From the NCBI GenBank assembly GCA_025210485.1, contig JAOARN010000119.1:1-64000 (forward strand): DNA of 64,000 nucleotides, read 5' to 3'. This DNA is from Marinifilaceae bacterium (lineage in GTDB: Bacteria; Bacteroidota; Bacteroidia; Bacteroidales; Marinifilaceae). Of the stretch, positions 54,167-64,000 are shown piece after piece (the first letter of the stretch is position 1; each line of letters opens with the position of its first letter). The notes beneath the pieces were generated by a model, which was not told the origin of the DNA, searched no databases, and worked only from the letters and a program-made list of their open reading frames with translations. Both the position numbers and the translations under genes were made by a program.

Positions 54167-55549
54167 TTACATGATTGCTTTTATATCTTCGATAATTTTG
54201 TTGGCAAGTTTATTTGCTTCTTCTTCTGATTTGCTCTCCGAGTATATTCTAATTATTGGTTCGGTGTTTGATTTTCTTAGATGAACCCATTGTTCGGCGA
54301 AATCAATTTTTACACCATCAATATCATTTATCTTTTCAGATGCATATTTCTCTTTCATTTTAACAAGAATTCCGTCCACGTCGGTTTCTGCTGTAAGTTG
54401 TATTTTGTTTTTTGAGATATGATAATTAGGATAAGTAGCTCGTAATTGCGTAGCACTTAATTTTTTCTTAGCTAAATGAGATAAGAATAAACCTATACCA
54501 ACAAGAGCATCTCTACCATAGTGACTTTCAGGATAAATAATTCCACCATTACCTTCTCCGCCAATAACTGCATTGGTTTTTTTCATCATTTCAACAACAT
54601 TGACTTCTCCTACTGCTGAGGCATTGTACTCGCCTCCGTAGATTGTACTTACATCTGCTAGAGCTCTTGTAGATGATAGGTTCGATACAGTATTTCCCTT
54701 CTTGTTGCTCAATACATATTCAGAGCATGCAACTAAGGTGTATTCTTCACCAAACATACTCCCATCCTCGTTTACTATAGCTAGACGGTCAACATCAGGG
54801 TCAACAACAAAGCCTAAATCAGCTTTTTCTTCTTTTATTTTATTCGAAATATCCTTTAAGTTTTCAGGAAGTGGTTCTGGATTATGAGGAAATTCACCAT
54901 TTGGAGTGCAGTACATTTCTATAATCTCATTTACTCCAAGTTCTTTTAATAATTTAGGAATCACTATTCCTCCTACAGAGTTAACCGCGTCAATAGCTAT
55001 TTTGAAATTTGCAGCCTTTATAGCTTCCTTGTCGACAAGTTCAAGTTTTAAAATTTCATTTATATGATAGTCTGTGTAGTCCTTTTTTGTTACTTCACCT
55101 AAGTCATCGACCTCTGCAAATACGTAATTGTCATTTTTTGCGATATCAAGAATATCTTTTCCATCTTTGTCGCTGATAAATTCTCCTTTTTCGTTAAGAA
55201 GTTTTAATGCATTCCATTGTTTAGGATTGTGACTCGCTGTTAATATAATTCCGCCTTGCGCTTTTTCTGCTGTCACTGCCAATTCAGTGGTAGGTGTAGT
55301 AGCAAGATCAATATCCACTACATTAACTCCCATAGCTTGTAGGGTCGAAACAACAATACTGTTAACCATAGGTCCCGAAATCCTAGCGTCTCTACCTACT
55401 ACAACTAGTGGGTTTTTTTTGGAAGATCTGTTTATTATCCAGCTTGCATATGCAGAGGTGAATTTAACAATATCAATTGGAGTAAGAGCATTGTCTACTG
55501 TACCTCCTATGGTTCCTCTAATTCCAGAGATAGATTTTATTAAAGTCAT
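54167..55549 (-). CDS. glmM: Phosphoglucosamine mutase-type phosphohexomutase
   Basis: 460 residues. Active-site phosphoserine in LTASHNPKQWNALKL (Ser106), metal loop DPDVDRLAI (about 240-248), sugar-binding loop GGEGNGGIIYPESHYGRDALVG and the phosphate-binding loop RKSNTEPIIRIYSES near the C-terminus. The sequence is closer to the archaeal and Bacteroidota form of GlmM/phosphomannomutase than to E. coli GlmM. It probably makes glucosamine 1-phosphate for cell-wall UDP-GlcNAc; a phosphomannomutase role cannot be excluded. No partner gene adjoins. An AAAAAACATGTTTTTT palindrome (54141-54156) lies just past its stop. Confidence 0.85.
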   Translation of the reverse strand: MTLIKSISGIRGTIGGTVDNALTPIDIVKFTSAYASWIINRSSKKNPLVVVGRDARISGPMVNSIVVSTLQAMGVNVVDIDLATTPTTELAVTAEKAQGGIILTASHNPKQWNALKLLNEKGEFISDKDGKDILDIAKNDNYVFAEVDDLGEVTKKDYTDYHINEILKLELVDKEAIKAANFKIAIDAVNSVGGIVIPKLLKELGVNEIIEMYCTPNGEFPHNPEPLPENLKDISNKIKEEKADLGFVVDPDVDRLAIVNEDGSMFGEEYTLVACSEYVLSNKKGNTVSNLSSTRALADVSTIYGGEYNASAVGEVNVVEMMKKTNAVIGGEGNGGIIYPESHYGRDALVGIGLFLSHLAKKKLSATQLRATYPNYHISKNKIQLTAETDVDGILVKMKEKYASEKINDIDGVKIDFAEQWVHLRKSNTEPIIRIYSESKSEEEANKLANKIIEDIKAIM

Positions 55550-56248
55550 ATTATTTGCGTATAAAGTAAGAAATAGGTTTATATTTCGTGTAATTATGTA
55601 AATTTAATTTGTAATTAGTTCCAAATTATAAATGTTTTCAGAATATTTGGTATTACTAAAACAACTAAATATTTAATTTTTAAAACATAATTATTGTAAC
55701 AAAAATATAAGAAATTAAGTGAATACATCAGAGATATTCTAAAATCTGTAAATATTTAAAAACATATTTAGAAACATCTAATGTGGCTTTCAATTCTTTA
55801 ATTTTGTTATTTTCACTTCATGGAATATTAGTTTGTAATTTATTCATTTAGATATCATTAAATAGTCTTCAGCTGTTAATTTTAATACTAGGTGTGGTTT
55901 ATATGTTTCTCATTATTAGAGTTTATGGCTAAGGCTCTTGTGTGGTGGTATTTGTTTCAAATATTGGCTTATTAAGTGTGAAATATTTAGCATATCAGTA
56001 AGATTAAAGATAATGAGTTGCTCAAATTTTATTATAAAGCACATCTAAACAGTTCAAACTATCTTATTGTGTAGGTGTAATATAAATTGGTGAAAAATTT
56101 TTTTAAAATATTTATCAATAATATCTTTGTCATCGCATGATTTTTAAGTGTATTTTAATCTCTTGTGTCTTAAGTTTAAGACATTTTCCACTATATACTA
56201 TTAGCTTAGCTTTCATGTGTTATTAAAAACAGAAATAATCTTAATAAA
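55550..56248. other. Divergent intergenic region between glmM and the ABC-F gene
   Basis: No gene seen in 699 bp. It holds a minus-strand -7 element TATTTTTG (55700-55707) for glmM, a plus-strand -7 element TATCTTTG (56122-56129) for the ABC-F gene, and the near-perfect palindrome TGTCTTAA-GT-TTAAGACA (56166-56183) in the predicted ABC-F 5' UTR. Confidence 0.45.
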
Positions 56249-58192
56249 ATGATATCAGTAAATAATCTAAGCGTTGAATTTGGGGGTTTTAGCTTGTTTA
56301 AGTCTATCAATTTTCTTGTCAACAACAAGGATAGAATAGGCTTGGTAGGTAAAAATGGTGCAGGAAAGTCAACAATGTTAAAAGTGTTTGCAAAAGAGCA
56401 AGAGGCCAGTTCGGGTAATATCTCTATTCCTAAAGATCTTAAAATTGGATATTTGCCACAGCAAATGAAATTTTCTGATAATAATACTGTAATGTCAGAA
56501 TGTTTAAATGCTTTTGATGAGGTTAATAATTTAAAAAAAGAAATCGATAGATTAAATATTGAACTAGCTGAACGCACAGATTACGAAAGTCAGGATTATC
56601 TCGATATTATTACAAAATTAAATGATAAGAATGATAGATTTCATTTGTTAGGAGGAGAGAATACCAAAGCTGAATCAGAGAAAACATTAATAGGTCTTGG
56701 TTTTAAAAGGACAGATTTTGAAAGACAAACACAAGAGTTTAGTGGCGGTTGGCGAATGCGAATCGAATTGGCTAAAATACTTTTGAAAAAGCCAGATATA
56801 TTTTTACTTGATGAGCCTACAAATCACCTTGATATAGAGTCTATTCAGTGGCTTGAAGATTTCCTAAAGAACTATTCAGGAGCAGTAATGCTTGTTTCCC
56901 ATGATAGAGCTTTTCTTGATAATATTACAAATAGAACAGTGGAGCTTTCTTTAGGTAAAATATATGACTATAAGGTATCATACTCTAAATATGTAGAATT
57001 ACATGATGAACGAAGAGAGCAACAAATGAAGGCATATATAAATCAACAGAAACAAATAAAAGAAACAGAGGAGTTTATTGAGAGATTTAGATATAAGGCT
57101 ACAAAGGCTGTTCAGGTTCAATCAAGAATAAAACAGCTTGAAAAGATAGATAGGATAGAAGTGGATGAGGAGGATAATGCTATGTTGAATCTGAAATTTT
57201 CGGCAGCCCCACGTTCTGGTGATTTAGTGCTTGAAATCAAGGAGCTTAGCAAGTGGTACGATCAATTGCATGTCTTGGATGATATAGAACTTACTATTAA
57301 TAGAGGCGAAAAGCTTGCCTTTGTTGGTAAAAATGGAGAGGGAAAATCTACATTGGTTAATATCATAATGAATAAGATAGAGTATTCGGGTATATGTAAT
57401 ATAGGTCATGGAGTGAAGGTTGGTTATTTTGCTCAAAATCAAGCTCAGTTACTCGACGAAAATTTAACTATATTTGAAACTATTGACAATGTAGCTGTTG
57501 GTGACATTAGAACAAAAATAAGAGATATTTTAGCAGCCTTTATGTTTAGAGGCGAGGATATTGATAAGAAAGTTAAAGTTCTATCAGGAGGTGAGCGTTC
57601 TCGCCTAGCTATGATTAGACTATTATTGGAACCTGTCAATCTTTTGATTCTGGATGAGCCGACTAATCATCTTGATATGAAATCGAAAGATGTATTGAAG
57701 AAAGCATTGAAGGAATTTGAGGGAACAGTAATTCTAGTTTCTCATGACAGGGAATTTCTTGATGGACTTGTAAGTAGGGTGTTTGAGTTTACTAATAAAA
57801 AAACAAAAGAACATCTTGGCGGTATTTTTGAATTTCTTAGAGCAAAGCAAATTGAAAATATGGCAGAACTTGAAGCAAACAAACAGTTGAGTTCAGGAAG
57901 TATAAAGTCCGAAAAAAACTCTGATGCAAAATTGGACTATCAGAATAGAAAAGAATTAAATAAACAAATCACAAAGCTTAAAAAACAATTACTAGAGTCT
58001 GAAGAAAATATTGCAAGTTTGGAAGAAAAAATTGCAAATTTGGAAATAGAAATGGCTAATCCTTCTGCTGGTTCAGATCCCGATATATATGATAATTACA
58101 ATAATTCAAAAAAAGAACTAGAGAAAGAGATGGAAATGTGGGAAGAAAGAACAATAGACTTAGATGAAAAGGAAGCTCAATTAAATTCTTGA
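56249..58192 (+). CDS. ABC-F family ATPase
   Basis: 647 residues with two ABC domains and no membrane segments. Domain 1: Walker A GKNGAGKST (about 34-42), signature FSGGWRMR, Walker B IFLLDEPTNHLD. Interdomain linker (about 245-300) is the P-site tRNA interaction region (EFIERFRYKATKAVQVQSRIKQLEK). Domain 2: GKNGEGKST, LSGGERSR, LLILDEPTNHLD. A C-terminal coiled coil (about 575-647) resembles the Uup/EttA-type tail. ABC-F proteins act on the ribosome as translation factors or antibiotic-resistance factors. First of a plus-strand run with CDF and PcrA/UvrD genes. Confidence 0.9.
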   Translation: MISVNNLSVEFGGFSLFKSINFLVNNKDRIGLVGKNGAGKSTMLKVFAKEQEASSGNISIPKDLKIGYLPQQMKFSDNNTVMSECLNAFDEVNNLKKEIDRLNIELAERTDYESQDYLDIITKLNDKNDRFHLLGGENTKAESEKTLIGLGFKRTDFERQTQEFSGGWRMRIELAKILLKKPDIFLLDEPTNHLDIESIQWLEDFLKNYSGAVMLVSHDRAFLDNITNRTVELSLGKIYDYKVSYSKYVELHDERREQQMKAYINQQKQIKETEEFIERFRYKATKAVQVQSRIKQLEKIDRIEVDEEDNAMLNLKFSAAPRSGDLVLEIKELSKWYDQLHVLDDIELTINRGEKLAFVGKNGEGKSTLVNIIMNKIEYSGICNIGHGVKVGYFAQNQAQLLDENLTIFETIDNVAVGDIRTKIRDILAAFMFRGEDIDKKVKVLSGGERSRLAMIRLLLEPVNLLILDEPTNHLDMKSKDVLKKALKEFEGTVILVSHDREFLDGLVSRVFEFTNKKTKEHLGGIFEFLRAKQIENMAELEANKQLSSGSIKSEKNSDAKLDYQNRKELNKQITKLKKQLLESEENIASLEEKIANLEIEMANPSAGSDPDIYDNYNNSKKELEKEMEMWEERTIDLDEKEAQLNS

Positions 58193-58289
58193 TTAAACTC
58201 AAGACTTTAACTAGTTTTAATCTCATTATCTATTAACAAAAGAGCTGTGTGTTAAAATTTATTTTATAATTATTGAAAATTAATTAACT

Positions 58290-59147
58290 ATGTTGAAATC
58301 AAAGTGGGCAGTTATAGAAGGTTGGGTTTCTATAGTTGGGAATATTCTTTTATTTGGCATAAAATATTGGGCCGGTATTGTTTCTGGCTCTGTTGCTATT
58401 CTTGCAGATGCCTGGCATACTTTATCTGATAGTATTAGTTCTTTGGTTGTAATAATTGGTGCCAGCTATTCTAGAAAACCAGCCGATAAGGAGCATCCTT
58501 TTGGTCATGGAAGAGCTGATGTTATTAGCTCTATGGTTGTTGGAGGTTTGCTGTTTTATATATCAACTGAATTTGTGGTAGAAGCCTACCATAGCTTCAC
58601 CTCTGATGATAGGGCTATATTTGGTAAACTTGCTATTATTGTCACAATAGTTTCCATAGTTTTGAAAGAAATACTAGCTCAGTTTGCTTTTTGGGTTGCT
58701 CGCAGAACAAAGTCAGATCTTATAAAGGCAGATGCTTGGCATCATAGGAGTGATGCCTTATCTTCATTCGTTATACTGGTGGGGATTTTTCTAGGTCGGT
58801 ATTTTTGGTGGATTGATGGTGTTTTAGCTATAATTGTGGCTATTTTAATAGCATATTCGGCATATGAGATAGTGAAGGAATCAATAAACTCTCTTTTGGG
58901 GAAAAGTCCCGATCCTGATTTGATTAATAAAATAAAGCTAATCTGTAATAGTCATTCAACATACGATTTACAGGCTCATCAGTTTTCTGTTCATGAATAT
59001 GGACAATATACTGAATTGACATTTCATATTATATTTTACGAAGATACAACAGTTAAAATTGCCCATGATATTTCCAAAAAAATAGAGAATGATATAATTA
59101 AGCAATTGGGAATAACGGCTACCATACATTTTGATTATAAAGAATAG
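58290..59147 (+). CDS. Cation diffusion facilitator (zinc/iron exporter)
   Basis: 285 residues. Six membrane segments in the first 200 residues. Metal site in TM2 (ADAWHTLSDSISSL, His/Asp) and TM5 (ADAWHHRSDALSSF, His/Asp), the HD-HD-type site of zinc-transporting members. His-rich loop KEHPFGHGRADVI. C-terminal ferredoxin-like domain (about 205-285). Exports Zn2+ or a related divalent cation in exchange for protons. 97 bp after the ABC-F gene. Confidence 0.92.
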   Translation: MLKSKWAVIEGWVSIVGNILLFGIKYWAGIVSGSVAILADAWHTLSDSISSLVVIIGASYSRKPADKEHPFGHGRADVISSMVVGGLLFYISTEFVVEAYHSFTSDDRAIFGKLAIIVTIVSIVLKEILAQFAFWVARRTKSDLIKADAWHHRSDALSSFVILVGIFLGRYFWWIDGVLAIIVAILIAYSAYEIVKESINSLLGKSPDPDLINKIKLICNSHSTYDLQAHQFSVHEYGQYTELTFHIIFYEDTTVKIAHDISKKIENDIIKQLGITATIHFDYKE

Positions 59148-59252
59148 TGTCTAGGGGATTATCAAAAAAGATATTTGGATTAACAAAAATAGAAAAACAG
59201 CATTTTGTCGATTATCATATTAAAATGATTGAGGCAGCCTAAAATAAAATTT

Positions 59253-61544
59253 ATGGATTTTTTAAATGATTTAAATGAAGTTCAGCGCGAAGCAGTTGAA
59301 AATATTGACGGTCCTTCTTTAGTTATTGCAGGAGCAGGTTCGGGTAAGACCAGAGTACTTACATATAGAATAGCATATATGTTGAGTAGTAATATTTCGC
59401 CTAATTCAATACTCGCTTTGACCTTTACAAATAAGGCAGCCAAAGAAATGAAGGATAGAATAGCTTCCATTGTCGGTATGCATAATGCACATAATATATG
59501 GATGGGAACTTTTCACTCTATTTTTGCACGGATACTTCGAATTGAATCTGAATATTTAGGATTTGATTCTAATTTTACGATTTATGATACTCAGGATTCC
59601 AGAAATTTGCTTAAAACGATAATAAAAGAAATGAAATTGGATGAAAAGGTGTATAAACCTGCAGATGTCCAAAAACGAATATCGACAGCAAAAAATAATT
59701 TAGTCACTCCTCAAATGTATTCTAATAATAAAGATATTTTGTATGCTGACTCTATTGCGGGTATGCCTTTGTTGTCAGATATATATAGGAGGTATTTTGC
59801 AAGATGCAAGAATTCAAATTCAATGGATTTTGATGATTTACTTCTATATGCAAATATCTTATTTAAGCATAATAAAGAGGCTGTAAAAAAATATCAAGCT
59901 AAGTTTAGATATGTATTGGTAGATGAGTATCAGGATACAAATTTTGCTCAATATCTCATTATAAAGAGAATATCAGAAGATAATAAAAATTTGTGTGTTG
60001 TGGGAGATGATGCACAGAGTATATACTCGTTTAGAGGAGCAAGAATTGAAAATATATTAAATTTCAGAAATGATTATCCTGAATATAAGATATTTAAATT
60101 AGAACAGAATTACAGAAGTACAAAAACAATAGTAGATGCTGCTAATTCTGTTATACAGAAAAATAAGAATCAAATTCAAAAAAACACTTTCTCTGAAAAT
60201 GAAGATGGTGATAAAATAGAGGTGATTCGAGCGTTAACCGATCATGAAGAAGGCTATATTGTAGCGAATAGTATTTATGATACTAGATTGTCAAAATCAC
60301 TCCAACCTTCCGATTTTGCGATTTTGTACAGAACCAATGCTCAGTCCAGGATATTTGAGGAATCTTTGAGAAAGCTAAACTTACCTTATAAGATATATGG
60401 TGGATTATCGTTTTATCAACGTAAAGAAATAAAAGACCTTATTGCATATCTAAGAGTAGTGGTAAATCCACATGACGAAGAGGCAATAAAACGTATAATA
60501 AACTTCCCTAAGCGCGGTATTGGCGCTACAAGTTTGAGCAAGTTGATTCAGAATTCAATAAATAAAGATGAAAGTATTTGGGATAGTATAGTCAATATAC
60601 ACAACAATAACTGTGGCTTAAAACCAGCAGCAATAAAAAAAATATCTGGTTTTGGTGAGCTTATGGAAAATTTCATGTCAAAATATAAGACAGAAAGTGC
60701 ATACGAATTGGCAAATCATATTGCTATCAAAACTGGAATTATTAAAGAGTTCAGTTTGGATAAAACACCAGAAGGAATTTCCAGAAATGAGAATTTACAA
60801 GAATTGTTAAATGGTATCAAAGAGTTTACTGATATTGCAGAAGAGTCAGGAAATGATAATTATATAGAAAACTATCTTGAGGAAATTGCCTTAGTCTCTG
60901 ATATGGACAATGAGGACGAAGAGGATAGAAATAAAATATCTTTAATGACAATCCATAGTTCAAAAGGGCTTGAGTTTAAGTATCTGTATTTGGTAGGTAT
61001 GGAAGAGAATCTTTTTCCATCAAAAATGACCATGACAAGCGAAAAGGAACTAGAGGAGGAACGAAGATTATTCTATGTGGCATTAACCAGAGCGGAGAAG
61101 AAAGCTTGTCTAACTTTTGCAAAAACACGTTTCAAATACGGTGAAATGTCTTATCCTAGCCCAAGTCGATTCATAACTGAAATTGATCAACAATATGTGT
61201 ATTACGCAAATGAAAGTGTTTTTAAAACTAAGTTTAGTGGTTCAGTTTCAAGTGATAATACCTATGAAGAAAAATCAGAAGAAAAGAGTTTTACACAGAA
61301 GAAAACAAGACTACCAAAACCAAAATTACTTCCACGAAAACAAAGTTCAGATTTGAAGAAATTTATTTATTCAAATCCAGACGAGATACAGCAAGGCATG
61401 CAAGTAGAGCACCAAAGATTTGGTTTAGGGAAGGTGGTTGGAATAGAAGGAGTGAGCCCAAACCGAAAAGCCACGGTTTTCTTTCAGCATATTGGAAAAA
61501 AAGAATTATTGCTAAAATTCGCAAAACTTAAAATAGTAAGATAA
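59253..61544 (+). CDS. pcrA: ATP-dependent 3'-5' DNA helicase PcrA/UvrD
   Basis: 763 residues from ATG 59253; a TTG at 59229 in frame adds eight residues and is less likely. Motif I AGAGSGKTRVLTYRI (about 30-44), Ia TFTNKAAKEM, II VDEYQDTN, III GDDAQSIYSFRGA, IV LEQNYRST, V LMTIHSSKGLEF and VI VALTRAEKK. The C-terminal about 60 residues form the Tudor-like RNA-polymerase-binding domain (GMQVEHQRFGLGKVVGIEG). Acts in repair, replication restart and transcription-coupled repair. Confidence 0.93.
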   Translation: MDFLNDLNEVQREAVENIDGPSLVIAGAGSGKTRVLTYRIAYMLSSNISPNSILALTFTNKAAKEMKDRIASIVGMHNAHNIWMGTFHSIFARILRIESEYLGFDSNFTIYDTQDSRNLLKTIIKEMKLDEKVYKPADVQKRISTAKNNLVTPQMYSNNKDILYADSIAGMPLLSDIYRRYFARCKNSNSMDFDDLLLYANILFKHNKEAVKKYQAKFRYVLVDEYQDTNFAQYLIIKRISEDNKNLCVVGDDAQSIYSFRGARIENILNFRNDYPEYKIFKLEQNYRSTKTIVDAANSVIQKNKNQIQKNTFSENEDGDKIEVIRALTDHEEGYIVANSIYDTRLSKSLQPSDFAILYRTNAQSRIFEESLRKLNLPYKIYGGLSFYQRKEIKDLIAYLRVVVNPHDEEAIKRIINFPKRGIGATSLSKLIQNSINKDESIWDSIVNIHNNNCGLKPAAIKKISGFGELMENFMSKYKTESAYELANHIAIKTGIIKEFSLDKTPEGISRNENLQELLNGIKEFTDIAEESGNDNYIENYLEEIALVSDMDNEDEEDRNKISLMTIHSSKGLEFKYLYLVGMEENLFPSKMTMTSEKELEEERRLFYVALTRAEKKACLTFAKTRFKYGEMSYPSPSRFITEIDQQYVYYANESVFKTKFSGSVSSDNTYEEKSEEKSFTQKKTRLPKPKLLPRKQSSDLKKFIYSNPDEIQQGMQVEHQRFGLGKVVGIEGVSPNRKATVFFQHIGKKELLLKFAKLKIVR

Positions 61545-61587
61545 TAGCATAATATTTTGTAAACTAATAAAAATGATTTAAATTCGC

Positions 61588-61620
61588 CCTGTAGTTTTGA
61601 ACAAAAGCTACAGGATTCTT
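61588..61620 (+). terminator. Probable terminator hairpin of pcrA
   Basis: CCTGTAG/CTACAGG stem with a 13-base loop containing TTTTGAACAAAA, followed by ATTCTT; U-tract weak. 43 bp after the stop. Confidence 0.5.
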
Positions 61621-61788
61621 CAAAATAATATGTATTACTAAAGCAATATTATTTTACTTCGTAAGAACTTTCCACTTTTAGTAATTAAATATTTAATTCT
61701 ATCAGTAATAAGTATTTCTATCACAGAATCAAATGATATTAAATTTTAAAAATAACTAATCAAAACCGAAACAGTTTTATTATTTTAT

Positions 61789-62415
61789 ATGGATTATAAT
61801 TCTAATAGGAAGCATTTACTTCTGCCTGAATATGGTCGAAATGTGCAAAAAATGGTTGACCATGCATTAACCATAGAGGACAGAGAAGAAAGAAATGCAG
61901 CAGCCAAAAGCATAATCTCTCTAATGGGTAGTATGTATCCTCACCTAAGAGATGTAAGTGATTTCAGACACAAATTATGGGATCATTTAGCTATTATGTC
62001 AGATTTTAAATTAGATATAGATTCTCCATTTGAATCTCCTACCAAAGAAAAACTTGCAGAGAAACCTGATTTATTACCATATAACTCTCATAAAATAAAA
62101 TATAAGCATTATGGTAAAACTGTTGAGTATTTAATTGAAGAAGCAATTAAACTTGAAGGTGAAAAGCAAGATGCGCTTGTCCTGCTTATAGCAAATCATA
62201 TGAAGAAATCTTATCTTAATTGGAATAAAGATAGTGTTTTGGATATAAAGATTTTTGACGATATTGAGAAAATGTCAGATGGTAAAATCATTGTTTCTGA
62301 GGGGATTAAATTGAGAGATAGTAGAGAGCAATTCAATAAGAATAGAAAAAGAAAAATGGGTGGTTCTAATTATTCGTCAAACTCTAGAATGGATAAAAGA
62401 CCACGAAGAAAATAA
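61789..62415 (+). CDS. DUF4290 protein
   Basis: 208 residues. DUF4290 signatures: LPEYGRNVQKMVDHA (about 13-27), DREERNAAAKSIISLMGSMYPHLRDVSDFRHKLWDHLA (32-69, in part) and YNSHKIKYKHYGKTVEYLI. The C-terminus (about 180-208) is basic and Asn/Arg-rich (KNRKRKMGG, DKRPRRK), so nucleic-acid contact is possible. The family is nearly limited to Bacteroidota and has no known role. Neighbours are DNA metabolism genes. Confidence 0.85.
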   Translation: MDYNSNRKHLLLPEYGRNVQKMVDHALTIEDREERNAAAKSIISLMGSMYPHLRDVSDFRHKLWDHLAIMSDFKLDIDSPFESPTKEKLAEKPDLLPYNSHKIKYKHYGKTVEYLIEEAIKLEGEKQDALVLLIANHMKKSYLNWNKDSVLDIKIFDDIEKMSDGKIIVSEGIKLRDSREQFNKNRKRKMGGSNYSSNSRMDKRPRRK

Positions 62416-62778
62416 TTCTAAAATTATTATAAGGGTAAGGAAGCAGCTGGTCATTCTAAACTAAAACTGACTGATTGGCTGTCATTATTCTTTTATATAC
62501 TTTATGCTTATGTGCTACAAGCTTTAAAGTATTATACGAGTATTTATCTATACATCAATATCTAAGCAAGATTTCTTTAGATAAATAAAATTAAACCTTC
62601 CGATACAAAACATTAAATTGCAAATATTTTTATTGTTAAGTCAAATAAACTGAATAACATTGTTTTAACCCCATAATAATGTGTGTGTGGGATCTATGTG
62701 TTTTGGTGTAATCGATTATATTAAATTATATTTGTTGCAGTTTAATTTCCAATTTTTTTATTTTTTCAATTTTTTATA
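62416..62778. other. Intergenic region upstream of topB
   Basis: AT-rich, one short GTGTGTGTG run near 62680-62690. No gene or hairpin supported. Confidence 0.4.
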
Positions 62779-64000
62779 ATGATAGTCTGTATAGCCGAGA
62801 AACCAAGCGTTGCAAAAGAAATAGCAAATATATTAGGTGCAAGTTCTAGAAAGGATGGGTATTTTGAGGGAAATGGTTATCAAGTGTCTTGGACATTTGG
62901 ACATCTGTGTACACTGAAAGAACCTCATGAATATAATCTAAATTGGAAATATTGGTACCTTGGCGATTTGCCTATTATTCCAGGACGATTTGGCATAAAG
63001 CTTATTGGTAATGGAGGAGTGAAAAAACAGTTTAAAATACTGGAAAAGCTTATTCAAGATGCCACTGAGGTTGTGAATTGTGGTGATGCTGGTCAAGAGG
63101 GAGAGTTGATTCAGCGTTGGGTTTTACATAAAGCAAAATGTAAAGTTAATATAAAAAGACTATGGATTTCATCACTTACAGAGGAGGCAATACGTGATGG
63201 TTTCAAAAATTTGAAGGAAGGAAAAGAATTTGATCGTCTCTATGCTGCTGGTTCATCCAGGGCTATAGGGGATTGGCTTCTAGGGATAAATGCAACCAGA
63301 TTGTATACTCTAAAATATGGTAAGAATAAGCAGGTGTTGTCAATTGGAAGGGTGCAAACTCCAACTTTAGCTTTGATTGTTAACCGACAAAATGAGATTG
63401 AAAACTTTGAACCTGAACCATATTGGGAACTAAAAACAAAGTATAAGAATACTGATTTTTCGAGTACAAAAGGGAAATTTTCGAAAAAAGAAGAAGCTGA
63501 AAATATCTTAAGGGAGATAAATAATAAAATATTTGAAGTTGTTTCGGTTGAGAAGAAAAATGGCAATGAATATCCTCCTAAATTGTTCGATTTAACTTCA
63601 TTACAGGTTGAATGTAACAGAAAATTGAATCTTTCGGCGGATGAAACCTTACGAACAATCCAAAGCCTTTACGAAAAGAAGCTTACAACCTACCCGAGAG
63701 TTGATACCACCTATTTGTCCGAAGATATATATCCTAAGGTAGGAGGTATTCTAAAAAAATTGACCGATTACAAGGAGTTTACAGATCCTATATTGCAGGG
63801 AAAAATAAGAAAATCTAAAAAGGTTTTTGATGATAAAAAAGTTACAGATCACCATGCTATCATTCCTACAGGAGTACAAGCAGTTGGCATTTCTTACAAT
63901 GAATCGAAGGTATACGAAATGGTGGCTCGAAGATTTATCAGTGCCTTTATGGATGACTGTAAAATAAGTAATACTACGGTTATGGGTAAGGTCGACAAGT
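62779..64000 (+). CDS. topB: DNA topoisomerase III, 5' part (runs off the window)
   Basis: 407 codons are present, without a stop. TOPRIM domain (about 1-150): CIAEKPSVAKEIA with catalytic Glu7 and GDAGQEGELIQR with the DxD/E acids replaced by DAGQEGE, as is normal in TopB. Type IA core: IGRVQTPTLALI (about 192-203), active-site Tyr305 in LTTYPRVDTTYLS, and HHAIIPTG (about 354-361). TopB relaxes and decatenates DNA through single-strand passage. The ATG at 62779 gives the standard MIVCIAEKPS opening. Missing 3' end is outside the window. Confidence 0.95.
   Translation, partial: MIVCIAEKPSVAKEIANILGASSRKDGYFEGNGYQVSWTFGHLCTLKEPHEYNLNWKYWYLGDLPIIPGRFGIKLIGNGGVKKQFKILEKLIQDATEVVNCGDAGQEGELIQRWVLHKAKCKVNIKRLWISSLTEEAIRDGFKNLKEGKEFDRLYAAGSSRAIGDWLLGINATRLYTLKYGKNKQVLSIGRVQTPTLALIVNRQNEIENFEPEPYWELKTKYKNTDFSSTKGKFSKKEEAENILREINNKIFEVVSVEKKNGNEYPPKLFDLTSLQVECNRKLNLSADETLRTIQSLYEKKLTTYPRVDTTYLSEDIYPKVGGILKKLTDYKEFTDPILQGKIRKSKKVFDDKKVTDHHAIIPTGVQAVGISYNESKVYEMVARRFISAFMDDCKISNTTVMGKVDK

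Overview
The window looks like AT-rich chromosomal DNA from a member of the Bacteroidota, most likely a free-living or marine lineage near the Marinilabiliales; that placement is a guess from gene content. The phylum call rests on TonB-dependent receptors with a carboxypeptidase-regulatory-like N-terminus, a type IX secretion type B sorting domain, DUF4249, DUF4290 and DUF4369 proteins, a TPP riboswitch in front of an outer-membrane receptor/PnuT/thiamine pyrophosphokinase operon, and repeated promoter cores of the Bacteroidota form TTTG-N(about 19-21)-TAnnTTTG. No phage, plasmid, insertion sequence or CRISPR array was seen. The left edge carries an odd tRNA-Pro copy that may be low-quality sequence, and the right edge cuts through topB.

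Layout. 1-2.7 kb: tandem tRNA-Pro, a secreted protein of unknown role and an OprO/P-type porin. 3-7.7 kb: a secreted transglutaminase-like protein, a GNAT/PLP-racemase pair and a TtcA-type tRNA thiolase. 7.7-15.3 kb: secreted and surface proteins (ricin-type lectin protein, 1005-residue BspA-like lipoprotein) with a membrane-bound TPR/LuxR-type regulator. 15.6-19.4 kb: an Rpn-family nuclease, then an exchanger/LolD-like/TIGR02757 operon. 19.8-24.5 kb: a LytTR response regulator and the riboswitch-controlled thiamine uptake operon. 24.6-34 kb: U32 protein, lipoproteins, MsbA-like exporter, flavin reductase, NamZ-like enzyme, kbl. 34.7-36.6 kb: a leader ORF with attenuator-like hairpin, pyrB, pyrI, tRNA-Thr. 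36.9-48.7 kb: type IX cargo, ECF sigma factor, transaldolase-like enzyme, Nif3/zinc-ribbon operon, TonB receptor/DUF4249 operon, bifunctional nuclease. 49-64 kb: mostly housekeeping (MFS, mtnN, DEAD-box helicase, mdh, glmM, ABC-F, CDF transporter, PcrA/UvrD, DUF4290, topB).

Two cis-regulatory arrangements stand out. First, two nearly identical arrays of four TTACA boxes spaced 10-11-10 bp lie at the same distance from Bacteroidota -7 elements, one in front of the TPR/LuxR-type membrane regulator and one in front of the long leader of the BspA-like lipoprotein. This suggests an autoregulated surface-protein switch. Second, pyrB is preceded by an open leader frame of 83-89 codons that runs through a U-rich stretch and a strong intrinsic terminator and overlaps the pyrB start codon. 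This resembles the enterobacterial pyrBI attenuator, but with a leader ORF starting almost at the predicted transcription start. All functions are inferred from reading the sequence; no database search was run.
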